Shown: positions 56,937 to 64,000 of the stretch, one piece after another
Numbering within the stretch: position 1 is the first letter of the stretch
Layout: every line of letters starts with the position of its first letter
Assembly (NCBI RefSeq): GCF_900188455.1
Contig: NZ_FZOL01000006.1
Span: forward strand, 224,138-288,137
Direction of reading: 5' to 3'
From: Pseudomonas japonica
GTDB lineage: Bacteria > Pseudomonadota > Gammaproteobacteria > Pseudomonadales > Pseudomonadaceae
Length of the DNA stretch: 64,000 bases
Translations under genes and position numbers: made by a program
The notes under the pieces: generated by a model
Database searches by the model: none
Told to the model about the DNA's origin: nothing
The model's input: the letters and a program-made list of their open reading frames with translations, nothing else

Positions 56937-57866
56937 ATGACTATCCTGGTTATCGCTGAACACGAAAACGGTGCCGTTGCACCCGCTACCCTGAACACCG
57001 TTGCCGCCGCCGCCAAGATCGGTGGTGACATCCACGTCCTGGTCGCTGGCCAGAACGTCGGTGGTGTAGCCGAAGCTACCGCGAAAATCGCTGGCGTGGC
57101 CAAGGTTCTGGTAGCCGATAACGCCGCCTACGCCAACTTCCTGCCGGAAAACGTCGCGCCGCTGGTAGCCGAACTCGGCAAAGGCTACAGCCATGTGCTG
57201 GCGCCAGCCACTTCCAACGGCAAGAACGTCCTGCCACGCGTTGCCGCGCTGCTGGACGTCGACCAGATCTCCGAGATCATTTCGGTCGAATCCGCTGACA
57301 CCTTCAAGCGTCCGATCTACGCCGGCAACGCCATTGCCACCGTGCAGTCGAGCGCCGCGGTCAAGGTCATCACCGTGCGTGCCACCGGCTTCGACGCCGT
57401 TGCCGCCGAAGGTGGTTCGGCTGCCGTGGAAGCCGTCGCTGCCGCACACAACGCTGGCAAGTCGGCGTTCGTCGGTGAAGAGCTGGCCAAGTCCGATCGT
57501 CCTGAGCTGACCGCTGCCAAGATCGTCGTTTCCGGCGGCCGCGGCATGCAGAACGGCGAGAACTTCAAGCACCTGTACGCCCTGGCCGACAAGCTGGGCG
57601 CGGCGGTCGGCGCTTCCCGCGCCGCGGTCGACGCAGGCTTCGTGCCGAACGACATGCAGGTCGGCCAGACCGGCAAGATCGTCGCGCCACAGCTGTACAT
57701 CGCCGTCGGTATCTCCGGCGCGATCCAGCACCTGGCCGGTATGAAGGACTCGAAAGTGATCGTCGCGATCAACAAGGACGAAGAAGCACCGATCTTCCAG
57801 GTGGCCGACTATGGCCTGGTGGCGGATCTGTTCGAAGCCGTTCCTGAGCTGGAGAAGCTGGTTTAA
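56937..57866 (+). CDS. etfA: Electron transfer flavoprotein alpha subunit
   Basis: The 309-residue large subunit carrying FAD. N-terminal domain [13 protein letters not shown]-terminal FAD domain with [51 protein letters not shown] and [17 protein letters not shown]. Starts at the base after the etfB stop. A long hairpin terminator follows. Confidence 0.97.
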   Translation: MTILVIAEHENGAVAPATLNTVAAAAKIGGDIHVLVAGQNVGGVAEATAKIAGVAKVLVADNAAYANFLPENVAPLVAELGKGYSHVLAPATSNGKNVLPRVAALLDVDQISEIISVESADTFKRPIYAGNAIATVQSSAAVKVITVRATGFDAVAAEGGSAAVEAVAAAHNAGKSAFVGEELAKSDRPELTAAKIVVSGGRGMQNGENFKHLYALADKLGAAVGASRAAVDAGFVPNDMQVGQTGKIVAPQLYIAVGISGAIQHLAGMKDSKVIVAINKDEEAPIFQVADYGLVADLFEAVPELEKLV

Positions 57867-57888
57867 TCCAGTCGCTTCACTTATAAAG

Positions 57889-57956
57889 GGCCCGGTTGTC
57901 CGGGCTGTGCGTTGATGCTTCGCCATCGCCGCACAGCCCGGGCAACCGGGCTTTTT
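57889..57956 (+). terminator. Terminator of etfBA
   Basis: Arms of about 22 bp (gcccggttg-t-ccgggctgtgcg and complement, one mismatch) and TTTTT, 23 bases after etfA. Unusually long for a terminator. Confidence 0.9.
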
Positions 57957-57987
57957 GATTTTTGCCGGTCGATGAAGGGGCGTGTGC

Positions 57988-58812
57988 ATGACGGGTTTTG
58001 CGCGAAAGGGAGTGCTGGCGATGCTCGGGCTGGCGTGTCTGCCATCGCTGGCGATGGCAGTCGGCAAGTGCGAGCGTCTGGTGGCGACCGGCAGTCCGGA
58101 CGCACCGCCGTATTCGTGGCGCGACCCGCAGGACCCGCGGCACCTGATCGGCGCCAATGTCGACCTGCTGCAGCAGGTGGCTGGCGAACTGGGGCTCAAG
58201 GTCGAGGTGCTGTACGGCGGCAAGCGCGCCGATGCCCAGGCCGAAGTGCGCAGCGGCCGCATGGACCTGCTGGTGGACGCACCGCTCACGGTCGCCGAGC
58301 TGACCTCCGTCGACTACATTCATCCCGCCCTGTCGCACAACGAGTACGTGGTCTGGACCCGCCATGACTCCGCACTGGTCTTCGACAACCTCGCCGATCT
58401 GCACAAGCATCAAGGCGCGATCTCCGAGAAGGCGCGGCTGACGCCGGAGTTCGAGGCGTTCAGCAAGGCCGAGCTGAAGCTGGCGCCGCTGCCGAACCTG
58501 ACCCAGGCCTTCCAGAAACTCCTGCTGGGCCAGGTGGACTATGTCCTCGCCGGGCGCTATGCCGGCATGGCCATGGTGCGGAGTCTGGGGATGGCCAATG
58601 AGTTGGTGGCGCGTGACCTGGCGCTGGATCATCCGGGGCTGTTTCTGGCCCTGTCGCACAATTCCGCCTGCAACGATGCCTGGTTGCGCGGACAGTTGGC
58701 GAAAAAACTGACAGAATTGCCGGCCTCTGGCGTAGTCCAGGCGGTCTTGCAACGCAACGTCGAGCGCTGGCAGGCGCAGTTGCAGGCGCCGCTCGACGCC
58801 CCCAAACAGTAG
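57988..58812 (+). CDS. Periplasmic solute-binding protein (SBP_bac_3-like)
   Basis: A 274-residue protein with a signal peptide (cleavage near residue 25, after AMA). A bilobal amino-acid-binding fold follows (SPDAPPYSWRD, GANVDLLQQVAGELGLKV, SGRMDLLVDAPLT). ATG 57988 follows gaagggg; GTG 57982 is an alternative. No transporter genes adjoin. Genes for two small lipoproteins follow within 10 bases, so it may share their transcript. Ligand unknown. Confidence 0.77.
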   Translation: MTGFARKGVLAMLGLACLPSLAMAVGKCERLVATGSPDAPPYSWRDPQDPRHLIGANVDLLQQVAGELGLKVEVLYGGKRADAQAEVRSGRMDLLVDAPLTVAELTSVDYIHPALSHNEYVVWTRHDSALVFDNLADLHKHQGAISEKARLTPEFEAFSKAELKLAPLPNLTQAFQKLLLGQVDYVLAGRYAGMAMVRSLGMANELVARDLALDHPGLFLALSHNSACNDAWLRGQLAKKLTELPASGVVQAVLQRNVERWQAQLQAPLDAPKQ

Positions 58813-58821
58813 GAAAACCGT

Positions 58822-59175
58822 GTGAGAACTCAACCGCTATTCGTTGTTCTGGCGCTGCTGGCCCTGGCCGGTTGCGCCAGCGATCCGGCCCCCCATGAAC
58901 AGATGCGCCTGACCGAGCAGGCACTGGAGCAGGCCAAGGCCGTCGGTACCACCGACGACGTGGCGGAGTTCAAGCTGGCCGAGGAAAAGCTGGCGCGCGC
59001 CCGCTCCAACATGGCCAGCGAGTCGTTCCGCGATGCGCGTATGCGTGCCGAGCAGGCCGAGCTGGATGCGCGTCTGGCCGAGGCGAAAGTGCTGACCCTG
59101 AAGAGCCAGGAGCAACTGACCCTGCTGCAGTCGCGGGTAGATCGTCTGCGCAAGCAACTGGGAGAGCAACGGTGA
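58822..59175 (+). CDS. DUF4398 lipoprotein
   Basis: A 117-residue predicted lipoprotein (lipobox LALAGCAS, Cys18), then a DUF4398-type helical repeat (AVGTTDDVAEFKLAEEKLARARSNM, MRAEQAELDARLAEAKV). It starts at GTG 58822 and overlaps the OmpA-like gene by GTGA. The pair is common in Pseudomonas and probably sits at the outer membrane facing the peptidoglycan. Function unknown. Confidence 0.82.
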   Translation: MRTQPLFVVLALLALAGCASDPAPHEQMRLTEQALEQAKAVGTTDDVAEFKLAEEKLARARSNMASESFRDARMRAEQAELDARLAEAKVLTLKSQEQLTLLQSRVDRLRKQLGEQR

Positions 59176-59981
59176 GTTCGATCAAGCCTTTGGCATTGCT
59201 GGCCATCGCCGGCGTTCTCGGATTGCAGGGCTGCGCCAGCGAGCGCAGCGAAGTGGCGCTGGACCAGGCGGCGGTGGCCTTCCAGTCGGTCAAGGACGAT
59301 TCCAGTGTGCTGCGCAGTGCGCCGCGGGACGTCATTCGTGCCGGTGAGTCGCTGGCCAAGGCCGAGCGCCTGGCGACCTACTGGGGTACGGGCTCCGACG
59401 TGCGTCACTATGCCTACCTGAGCCAGCGTTACAGCGAAATCGCCCGCGAGCACAGCAACCTGGTTCTCAATCAGGAGCGGCTGACCAAGCTCGAGCTGGA
59501 GCGCCAGCGCCTGCAACTGGCCCTGCGTGAAGCCAAGCTGTCCAGCGTGCAGCAGCAGGGCAAGTGGCTGGAAGAGCAGATCGTCAGCCTCGCCACCACC
59601 CAGAGCGACCGTGGCCTGGTGATGACCCTGGGCGATGTGCTGTTCGATACCGGTGAGGCCGAGCTGAAGAATTCCGCCAGTCGCACCGTGCTGAAACTGG
59701 TGCAGTTCCTTCAGCTGAATCCGAAGCGTGTGGTGCGTATCGAGGGTTACACCGACAGTACCGGCAGCCCCGACGACAACCTCAAGCTGTCCCGGGATCG
59801 CGCCCAGTCGGTAGCCGACATGCTGGTGGACCTGGGCGTCGATGAAAAACGCATCACGGTGATCGGTTATGGCGATCAGTATCCGGTCGAGGTGAATGCC
59901 TCGGAGCGGGGCAGGGCGAAGAATCGCCGCGTGGAAATCGTCTTCTCCGATGAAAAGGGCCAGCTCGGCGCCGAGCGTTGA
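59172..59981 (+). CDS. OmpA-family lipoprotein with DUF4398-like N-terminal part
   Basis: A 269-residue envelope protein: lipobox LGLQGCAS, a helical coiled-coil middle (EIAREHSNLVLNQERLTKLE), and an OmpA C-terminal peptidoglycan-binding domain (LGDVLFDTGEAELKNSA, IEGYTDSTGSPDDNLKLSRDRAQSV, NRRVEIVF). Links the outer membrane to the cell wall. GTG start inside the preceding stop, hence translational coupling. Terminator follows. Confidence 0.88.
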   Translation: MSSIKPLALLAIAGVLGLQGCASERSEVALDQAAVAFQSVKDDSSVLRSAPRDVIRAGESLAKAERLATYWGTGSDVRHYAYLSQRYSEIAREHSNLVLNQERLTKLELERQRLQLALREAKLSSVQQQGKWLEEQIVSLATTQSDRGLVMTLGDVLFDTGEAELKNSASRTVLKLVQFLQLNPKRVVRIEGYTDSTGSPDDNLKLSRDRAQSVADMLVDLGVDEKRITVIGYGDQYPVEVNASERGRAKNRRVEIVFSDEKGQLGAER

Positions 59982-59997
59982 GTCCAGCGCACTGAAG

Positions 59998-60029
59998 AAC
60001 CCGGCAATCGAAAGATGCCGGGTTTTTTT
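59998..60029 (+). terminator. Terminator after the OmpA-like gene
   Basis: Stem aacccggca/tgccgggtt with a T7 tract, 17 bases after the stop. Confidence 0.9.
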
Positions 60030-60192
60030 ATGGATTCCATTCTGCTTATAACCATCCAGCGCTTTGCATCGCTGTCACGCAACTGTATTGTCGTCTAATC
60101 TGCAATCTGTCCCAGTACACTTACCAACTGTTCCGGTATTCTTCGCCGGACGGGACATCAACTGGATTGCCTGTGCGTGTCGAGAGTGGATC

Positions 60193-61638
60193 ATGACCAA
60201 CCTGTTGCTTTATCAGCGTATCGCCCATCAGCTTGCCGAGGACATCCGGCGCGGCGTCTATCAGCCTGGCGAGCGTGTGCCCTCGGTGCGCAAGATGAGT
60301 TCGCAGTTGAACGTGAGTCATGCCACGGTGCTGCAGGCCTATGCCAATCTCGAGGATCAGGGCCTGATCCGCGCCCGGCCGCAATCCGGTTACTACGTCC
60401 ACCAGACTCCCGCACTGACTGCCTCGACGCCCGACATTGCCCGGGTCGAGCGACCGGGCCTGGTCACTCGCGCCAGCATCATCCAGCAGGTACTTACCGA
60501 AGCGCGCCGCGATGGCGTGTTTCCGCTCGGGGCGGCGGTGCCGCATGTGGATTACCTGCCGGTGCGGGCCCTGCATCAACAGTTGGCCAAGGTCACGCGC
60601 TTCCAGAGCCCGCGGGCATTCAGCTACATGTTCAGTCCCGGATTCGAGCCGCTGCGCAGGCAGGTCGCGATTCGCATGCGCGATGCGGGTGTGGTGGTCG
60701 ATCCGTCGGAAGTCGTCATCACCCATGGTTGCGTCGACGCCCTGCAGATGTCGCTGCGCGTGCTGACGCGGCCCGGTGACCTGATCGCCGCCGAGTCGCC
60801 GACCTATTACGGCTTGCTGCAGCTGGCTGATCTGCTGGGCCTGAAAGTGATCGAGATTCCCAGTGATCCGTCCACTGGCATCAGTCTCGAAGCCTTGCAA
60901 CTGGCGGCCAACCAGTGGTCGATCAAGGCCCTGGTGCTGACCGCGCGGCTGAGCAATCCGTTGGGTGGCACCATTCCGGAAGAGCGGCAGAAACAACTGC
61001 TGCGCCTGGCCTCGGACTTCAACATCCAGATCATCGAGGACGACATCTACGGCGAACTGATGTTCGAGCAGGGCAAGACCAAGTCGCTCAAGGCGCATGA
61101 TCGCCTGGGGCGGGTGATCTACTGTTCGAGTTTTTCCAAGACCTTGTCGCCGGGGGTGCGCATCGGCTGGATGGTCGCCGGCCATTATCAGCAGGAAATC
61201 CAGCGCCTGCAGACCTTCAGCACCCATTCCGCGTGCAGCGTGACGCAGATGGGGGTGGCGGCCTATCTGGAAAACGGCGGTTACGACCGCCATCTGCGCT
61301 TCATCCGCCAGGAATACCGCAAGAACCTCAGTGCCTATCAGTTGGCGGTCCAGCAATATTTCCCTGAAGGCACGCAGATGACCCGGCCGACCGGTGGTTT
61401 CATTCTCTGGGTCAGTCTGCCGGGGCGGGTCAATACCCAGGAGTTGCATGTGCGGGCGTTGCAGCAGGGCATCAGTATCGCGCCGGGGCTGATCTTCAGT
61501 AACACCGAGCAGTTCAACCACTGTATTCGCCTCAATTGCGGTATTCCGTGGAATCGCGAGGCGGAAAGGGCGCTGATGACGTTGGGGATGCTGGCGAGCC
61601 AGTTGTGCCAGGAAACGGCCAGTACTGGCTATCTGTAA
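60193..61638 (+). CDS. MocR-family (GntR-HTH/aminotransferase) regulator
   Basis: The 481-residue product fuses an N-terminal GntR winged helix (PGERVPSVRKMSSQLNVSHATVLQAY) to a class-I aminotransferase-like domain. The PLP lysine lies in YCSSFSKTLSPGVRIGW near residue 315. NPLGGTIPEERQ and EDDIYGEL support the fold. Such proteins regulate vitamin B6, GABA or amino-acid genes with PLP as a ligand; the target is unknown. ATG 60193 was chosen over a longer frame from 60064. The upstream 160 bases are promoter-like but without a clear operator. Codes alone. Confidence 0.85.
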   Translation: MTNLLLYQRIAHQLAEDIRRGVYQPGERVPSVRKMSSQLNVSHATVLQAYANLEDQGLIRARPQSGYYVHQTPALTASTPDIARVERPGLVTRASIIQQVLTEARRDGVFPLGAAVPHVDYLPVRALHQQLAKVTRFQSPRAFSYMFSPGFEPLRRQVAIRMRDAGVVVDPSEVVITHGCVDALQMSLRVLTRPGDLIAAESPTYYGLLQLADLLGLKVIEIPSDPSTGISLEALQLAANQWSIKALVLTARLSNPLGGTIPEERQKQLLRLASDFNIQIIEDDIYGELMFEQGKTKSLKAHDRLGRVIYCSSFSKTLSPGVRIGWMVAGHYQQEIQRLQTFSTHSACSVTQMGVAAYLENGGYDRHLRFIRQEYRKNLSAYQLAVQQYFPEGTQMTRPTGGFILWVSLPGRVNTQELHVRALQQGISIAPGLIFSNTEQFNHCIRLNCGIPWNREAERALMTLGMLASQLCQETASTGYL

Positions 61639-61707
61639 CCTGCACCTTGTCACGGGTGTCTGGAACAGGGACCATAGCGACTTTTCCCGGGTTTTCTGTT
61701 GCTGCCT

Positions 61708-62244
61708 ATGACTCTATTGCGTTGTGTCGGTCTGGTGTTGGCGGGATTGGCTGCGCTGCCGTTGGTCGGTCCGGCACTGGCCGATCCCGCGGCAAGCCCT
61801 GTGCTGCTCGCGGAGGCAAAGGTGCCAGCACAGAAAACCGCCGCCAAGGCTGGTCAGTCGGTGAAGAAACAGGCCGCCACCAAGCCCGGTCAGTCGGCCA
61901 GGAAGCAGCCCGTCGCCAGGCAGAAAACCGTGAAAAAGCCGGCCAAGGCCAGCAAGACAGCCAGTCGCAAGAAGGCTGACGCGATTGCCGCGCCGTTGCC
62001 CAAGGTCAAGCTCGACTTGAGCCTGCCGCCGGACATGGTCAAGGACCTGCAGCCGGTGGAGGAGATCGAGGCGCACGTGCGCAAACCGCTGCTGCCGGCG
62101 ATGTTCGGTGAAAAGCCGGAAGTCCAGAGTCCGTTCCAGCTCAATGGCCGCCTGCTGAGCAACGAAATGCAACTGCAATTGCGCAATGACAGTCGCCAGC
62201 AGGAGATCGAGGGCGCCGCCATCGACTTCGAATTCAAGCAATAA
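61708..62244 (+). CDS. Hypothetical secreted Lys/Ala-rich protein
   Basis: A 178-residue protein with a signal peptide (cleavage near residue 26, after ALA). A Lys/Ala/Gln-rich stretch (about residues 38-90) follows, then a conserved-looking acidic C-terminal segment (VKLDLSLPPDMVKDLQPVEEIE, LNGRLLSNEMQLQLRND). Of unknown function. The basic region could bind polyanions. ATG 61708. Confidence 0.65.
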   Translation: MTLLRCVGLVLAGLAALPLVGPALADPAASPVLLAEAKVPAQKTAAKAGQSVKKQAATKPGQSARKQPVARQKTVKKPAKASKTASRKKADAIAAPLPKVKLDLSLPPDMVKDLQPVEEIEAHVRKPLLPAMFGEKPEVQSPFQLNGRLLSNEMQLQLRNDSRQQEIEGAAIDFEFKQ

Positions 62245-62365
62245 CAGTTCAAAACGAGAACCGGGCAGTCAGCGTTATTTCATCCTGTCGGTAATTTCAA
62301 ACGATTGTTTTAGTCGTTACTATCCTTCAATCCGCACTATTTGCTTCCCCGAGGTTCCGATTTTC

Positions 62366-62620
62366 ATGAAATGCCGTGAAGGCTGTGGTGCCTGCTGCAT
62401 TGCGCCATCGATCAGCTCGTTCATTCCCGGCATGCCTGACGGCAAGCCGGCTGGCGAGCGCTGTATCCATCTCTCCGCAGTCAATCTGTGCGGCCTGTTC
62501 GGCAAGCCGGAGCGTCCCCCGGTGTGTTCGGGTTTCAAGGCGGATATCGAGGTGTGTGGCAGCGATCGTGACGAGGCGATCAGGATCATCGGCTGGTGGG
62601 AGCAAGTGACTGCGGCCTGA
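62366..62620 (+). CDS. YkgJ-family Cys-cluster protein
   Basis: An 84-residue protein starting MKCREGCGACCIAP. Cysteines at positions 3, 7, 10 and 11, then CIHL, LCGLF, VCSGF and VCG make a probable Zn or Fe-S site of the YkgJ (UPF0153) family. Of unknown function. A gap of 121 bases precedes it. Confidence 0.82.
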   Translation: MKCREGCGACCIAPSISSFIPGMPDGKPAGERCIHLSAVNLCGLFGKPERPPVCSGFKADIEVCGSDRDEAIRIIGWWEQVTAA

Positions 62621-62653
62621 AGGCTGATCTTCGACAACAAGGAAAACAAGCGG

Positions 62654-63259
62654 ATGAGATCGTTCAAGCGTGTAGCAGTAATCGTGGGTTTGACTGCCTT
62701 GTCGAACATGGCGTTTGCCGAAGAGTGGAAAGTCGCCAAGGACGAGGAGGGCATCAAGGTCTCTCTCAGTGTGGTACCGGGCTCCGACTACAAGGCCTAT
62801 CGTGGTGTCGCGCTGATCAAGGCGCCGGTGGCGACCATCACCAGGTTGCAGGAAGACGTGGCGGGTTCCTGCGCCTGGATTCATGAGTGCAAGGTGCAGA
62901 AGCTGCTCAAGCATGAAGGCGACCAGAGCTGGACCTATGCCCAGTTCAATACGCCATGGCCAGTGACGCCGCGGGATTCCATCCTGCATGTCACCACCGT
63001 GCAGGAGGCCGACGGCAGTGTGACTCGCAAGATCAATGCCGAGCCGAAATACCAGCCGGAAGAGAAGGGCTTCGTCCGAGTGGCGGCGGCCGATGGCTAC
63101 TGGAAGCTGGTGCCGAAGGGCGATGCCACCGAAGTGACCTATGAGCTGCACACCAATCCGGGGGGCAGTGTGCCTTCGTGGCTGGCGAACAAATTCGTGG
63201 TCGAGGCGCCTTTCAATACGTTGAAGGGGCTGAAAGAGCGGGCCGAAAAGGCCAAGTGA
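62654..63259 (+). CDS. START-domain protein
   Basis: A 201-residue protein with a signal peptide (cleavage near residue 22, after AFA) and a START-type lipid-binding domain (EEWKVAKDEEGIKVSL, NTPWPVTPRDSILHVTT, WLANKFVVEAPFNTLKGLKE). Periplasmic lipid or hydrophobic-ligand binding is inferred. Follows the YkgJ-like gene by 33 bases; ends before the shared terminator with gltA. Confidence 0.85.
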   Translation: MRSFKRVAVIVGLTALSNMAFAEEWKVAKDEEGIKVSLSVVPGSDYKAYRGVALIKAPVATITRLQEDVAGSCAWIHECKVQKLLKHEGDQSWTYAQFNTPWPVTPRDSILHVTTVQEADGSVTRKINAEPKYQPEEKGFVRVAAADGYWKLVPKGDATEVTYELHTNPGGSVPSWLANKFVVEAPFNTLKGLKERAEKAK

Positions 63260-63316
63260 AGCGTTACAGTTGTTGGATATAGAGTAGTTCTTGTAACTGT
63301 AATTGCCTCGCACAAT

Positions 63317-63346
63317 AAAAAAGGCTGCCATTTGGCAGCCTTTTTT
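63317..63346. terminator. Bidirectional terminator between START gene and gltA
   Basis: aaaaaaggctgcc-attt-ggcagcctttttt: a 13-bp stem with A/T tracts on both sides; serves both convergent genes. Confidence 0.95.
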
Positions 63347-63361
63347 GCATTCGGCCGAAGC

Positions 63362-64000
63362 TTACTCGCGGTCTTCCAGCTTGACCAGGTCGCGGGACTC
63401 GTAGCCGGTGTACAGCTGGCGAGGGCGGCCGATCTTGTATGGGCTGGAGAGCATTTCCTTCCAGTGCGAGATCCAGCCGACGGTGCGCGCCAGGGCGAAG
63501 ATCACGGTGAACATGCTGGTCGGAATGCCGATCGCCTTCAGGATGATGCCCGAGTAGAAGTCGACGTTCGGGTACAGCGAGCGCTCGATGAAGTACGGAT
63601 CGGTCAGGGCGATCTCTTCCAGGCGCATCGCCAGTTCCAGCTGCGGGTCGTTGGTGATGCCCAGCTCGCGCAGAACTTCGTCGCAGGTCTGTTTCATCAC
63701 GGTGGCGCGTGGGTCGCGGTTCTTGTAGACGCGGTGACCGAAGCCCATCAGCTTGAACGGATCGTTCTTGTCCTTGGCCTTGGCGATGAACTTGTCGATG
63801 TTCGAGACATCGCCGATTTCATCCAGCATGGTCAGCACGGCTTCGTTCGCACCGCCGTGGGCAGGGCCCCACAGTGCGGCGATACCGGCGGCGATACAGG
63901 CGAACGGGTTGGCACCCGAGGAGCCGGCCAGACGCACGGTGGAGGTGGAGGCATTCTGTTCGTGGTCGGCGTGGAGGATGAAGATCCGGTCCATTGCCTT
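63362..64000 (-). CDS. gltA: Citrate synthase, 3' part (gene runs off the window)
   Basis: The last 212 or so residues of type-II citrate synthase (acetyl-CoA + oxaloacetate to citrate). Visible are [28 protein letters not shown] with an active-site His, FGHRVYK with the second His, and NVDFYSG with the catalytic Asp. The reading frame stays open to base 64000, so the N-terminal half lies outside. Confidence 0.96.
   Translation of the reverse strand, partial: KAMDRIFILHADHEQNASTSTVRLAGSSGANPFACIAAGIAALWGPAHGGANEAVLTMLDEIGDVSNIDKFIAKAKDKNDPFKLMGFGHRVYKNRDPRATVMKQTCDEVLRELGITNDPQLELAMRLEEIALTDPYFIERSLYPNVDFYSGIILKAIGIPTSMFTVIFALARTVGWISHWKEMLSSPYKIGRPRQLYTGYESRDLVKLEDRE

Overview
The window is a G+C-rich chromosomal segment of a fluorescent Pseudomonas (P. 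fluorescens/P. putida type). The evidence is the gene content and order: dnaX-ybaB-recR; anr and hemN beside two tandem cbb3 oxidase operons with ccoGHIS; the iron-starvation sigma factor PvdS; the pyoverdine genes pvdP and pvdRT-opmQ; and the ETF genes. Inverted pairs of Pseudomonas-type REP sequences recur at gene 3' ends. No tRNA, rRNA or CRISPR array was seen. The window starts in intergenic DNA before ligA and ends inside gltA.

Layout. (1) 1-2873: ligA, then the 4.5S SRP RNA gene ffs. (2) 2874-6733: an A+T-richer accessory stretch with several broken genes: an AbiJ-like gene split by one frameshift at a T-tract, a SHOCT-domain gene with an amber codon, an IS5-type transposase remnant and a shortened DUF6402-like gene behind a PAAR gene. 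It ends with a small DUF-type gene preceded by a candidate multi-branched RNA leader. (3) 6734-13984: a tyrosine-phosphatase-like gene, then a LysR-controlled cluster (PrpF/GalD-like isomerase, DctA, CitMHS carrier, OprD-type porin) that looks like tri/dicarboxylate uptake and use. (4) 14014-16281: a decapitated MerR gene beside a compositionally distinct two-gene unit, a 2-oxoglutarate/Fe(II) dioxygenase overlapping a LysO-like exporter. (5) 16378-21723: dnaX, ybaB, recR, apt, anr and a small coiled-coil protein. (6) 21720-36039: the microaerobic respiration block on the minus strand (ccoN2O2Q2P2, ccoN1O1Q1P1, ccoG, ccoH, ccoI, ccoS, a TauE/SafE-type protein, hemN), with ANR boxes at hemN and ccoN2. 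(7) 36001-38730: a hydrolase, ppnP, an exonuclease and a solute-binding protein. (8) 38759-51757: the iron/copper/periplasm block: pvdS with a Fur box, a dsbG/TlpA-like/dsbD operon divergent from a two-component system that resembles DsbRS, pvdP, and pvdRT-opmQ. Both pvdP and pvdR have exact PvdS boxes. (9) 52037-64000: a receiver-like protein, an MFS carrier, ETF-QO divergent from etfBA around a PsrA-like palindrome, a solute-binding protein, two small envelope lipoproteins, a MocR regulator, three small genes and the 3' part of gltA.

How they work together. Anr (encoded here) should switch on hemN and the ccoN2 operon at low oxygen. CcoG, CcoH, CcoI and CcoS supply copper and assemble the oxidases. 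PvdS (encoded here, under Fur) should drive pvdP and pvdRT-opmQ, so pyoverdine maturation in the periplasm and export are matched to iron starvation. The most unusual items are the 2OG-dioxygenase/exporter pair, the switch-like RNA leader at 6396-6529, the slippery-site frameshift in the AbiJ-like gene, and the clustering of copper-linked Dsb functions with pyoverdine genes.
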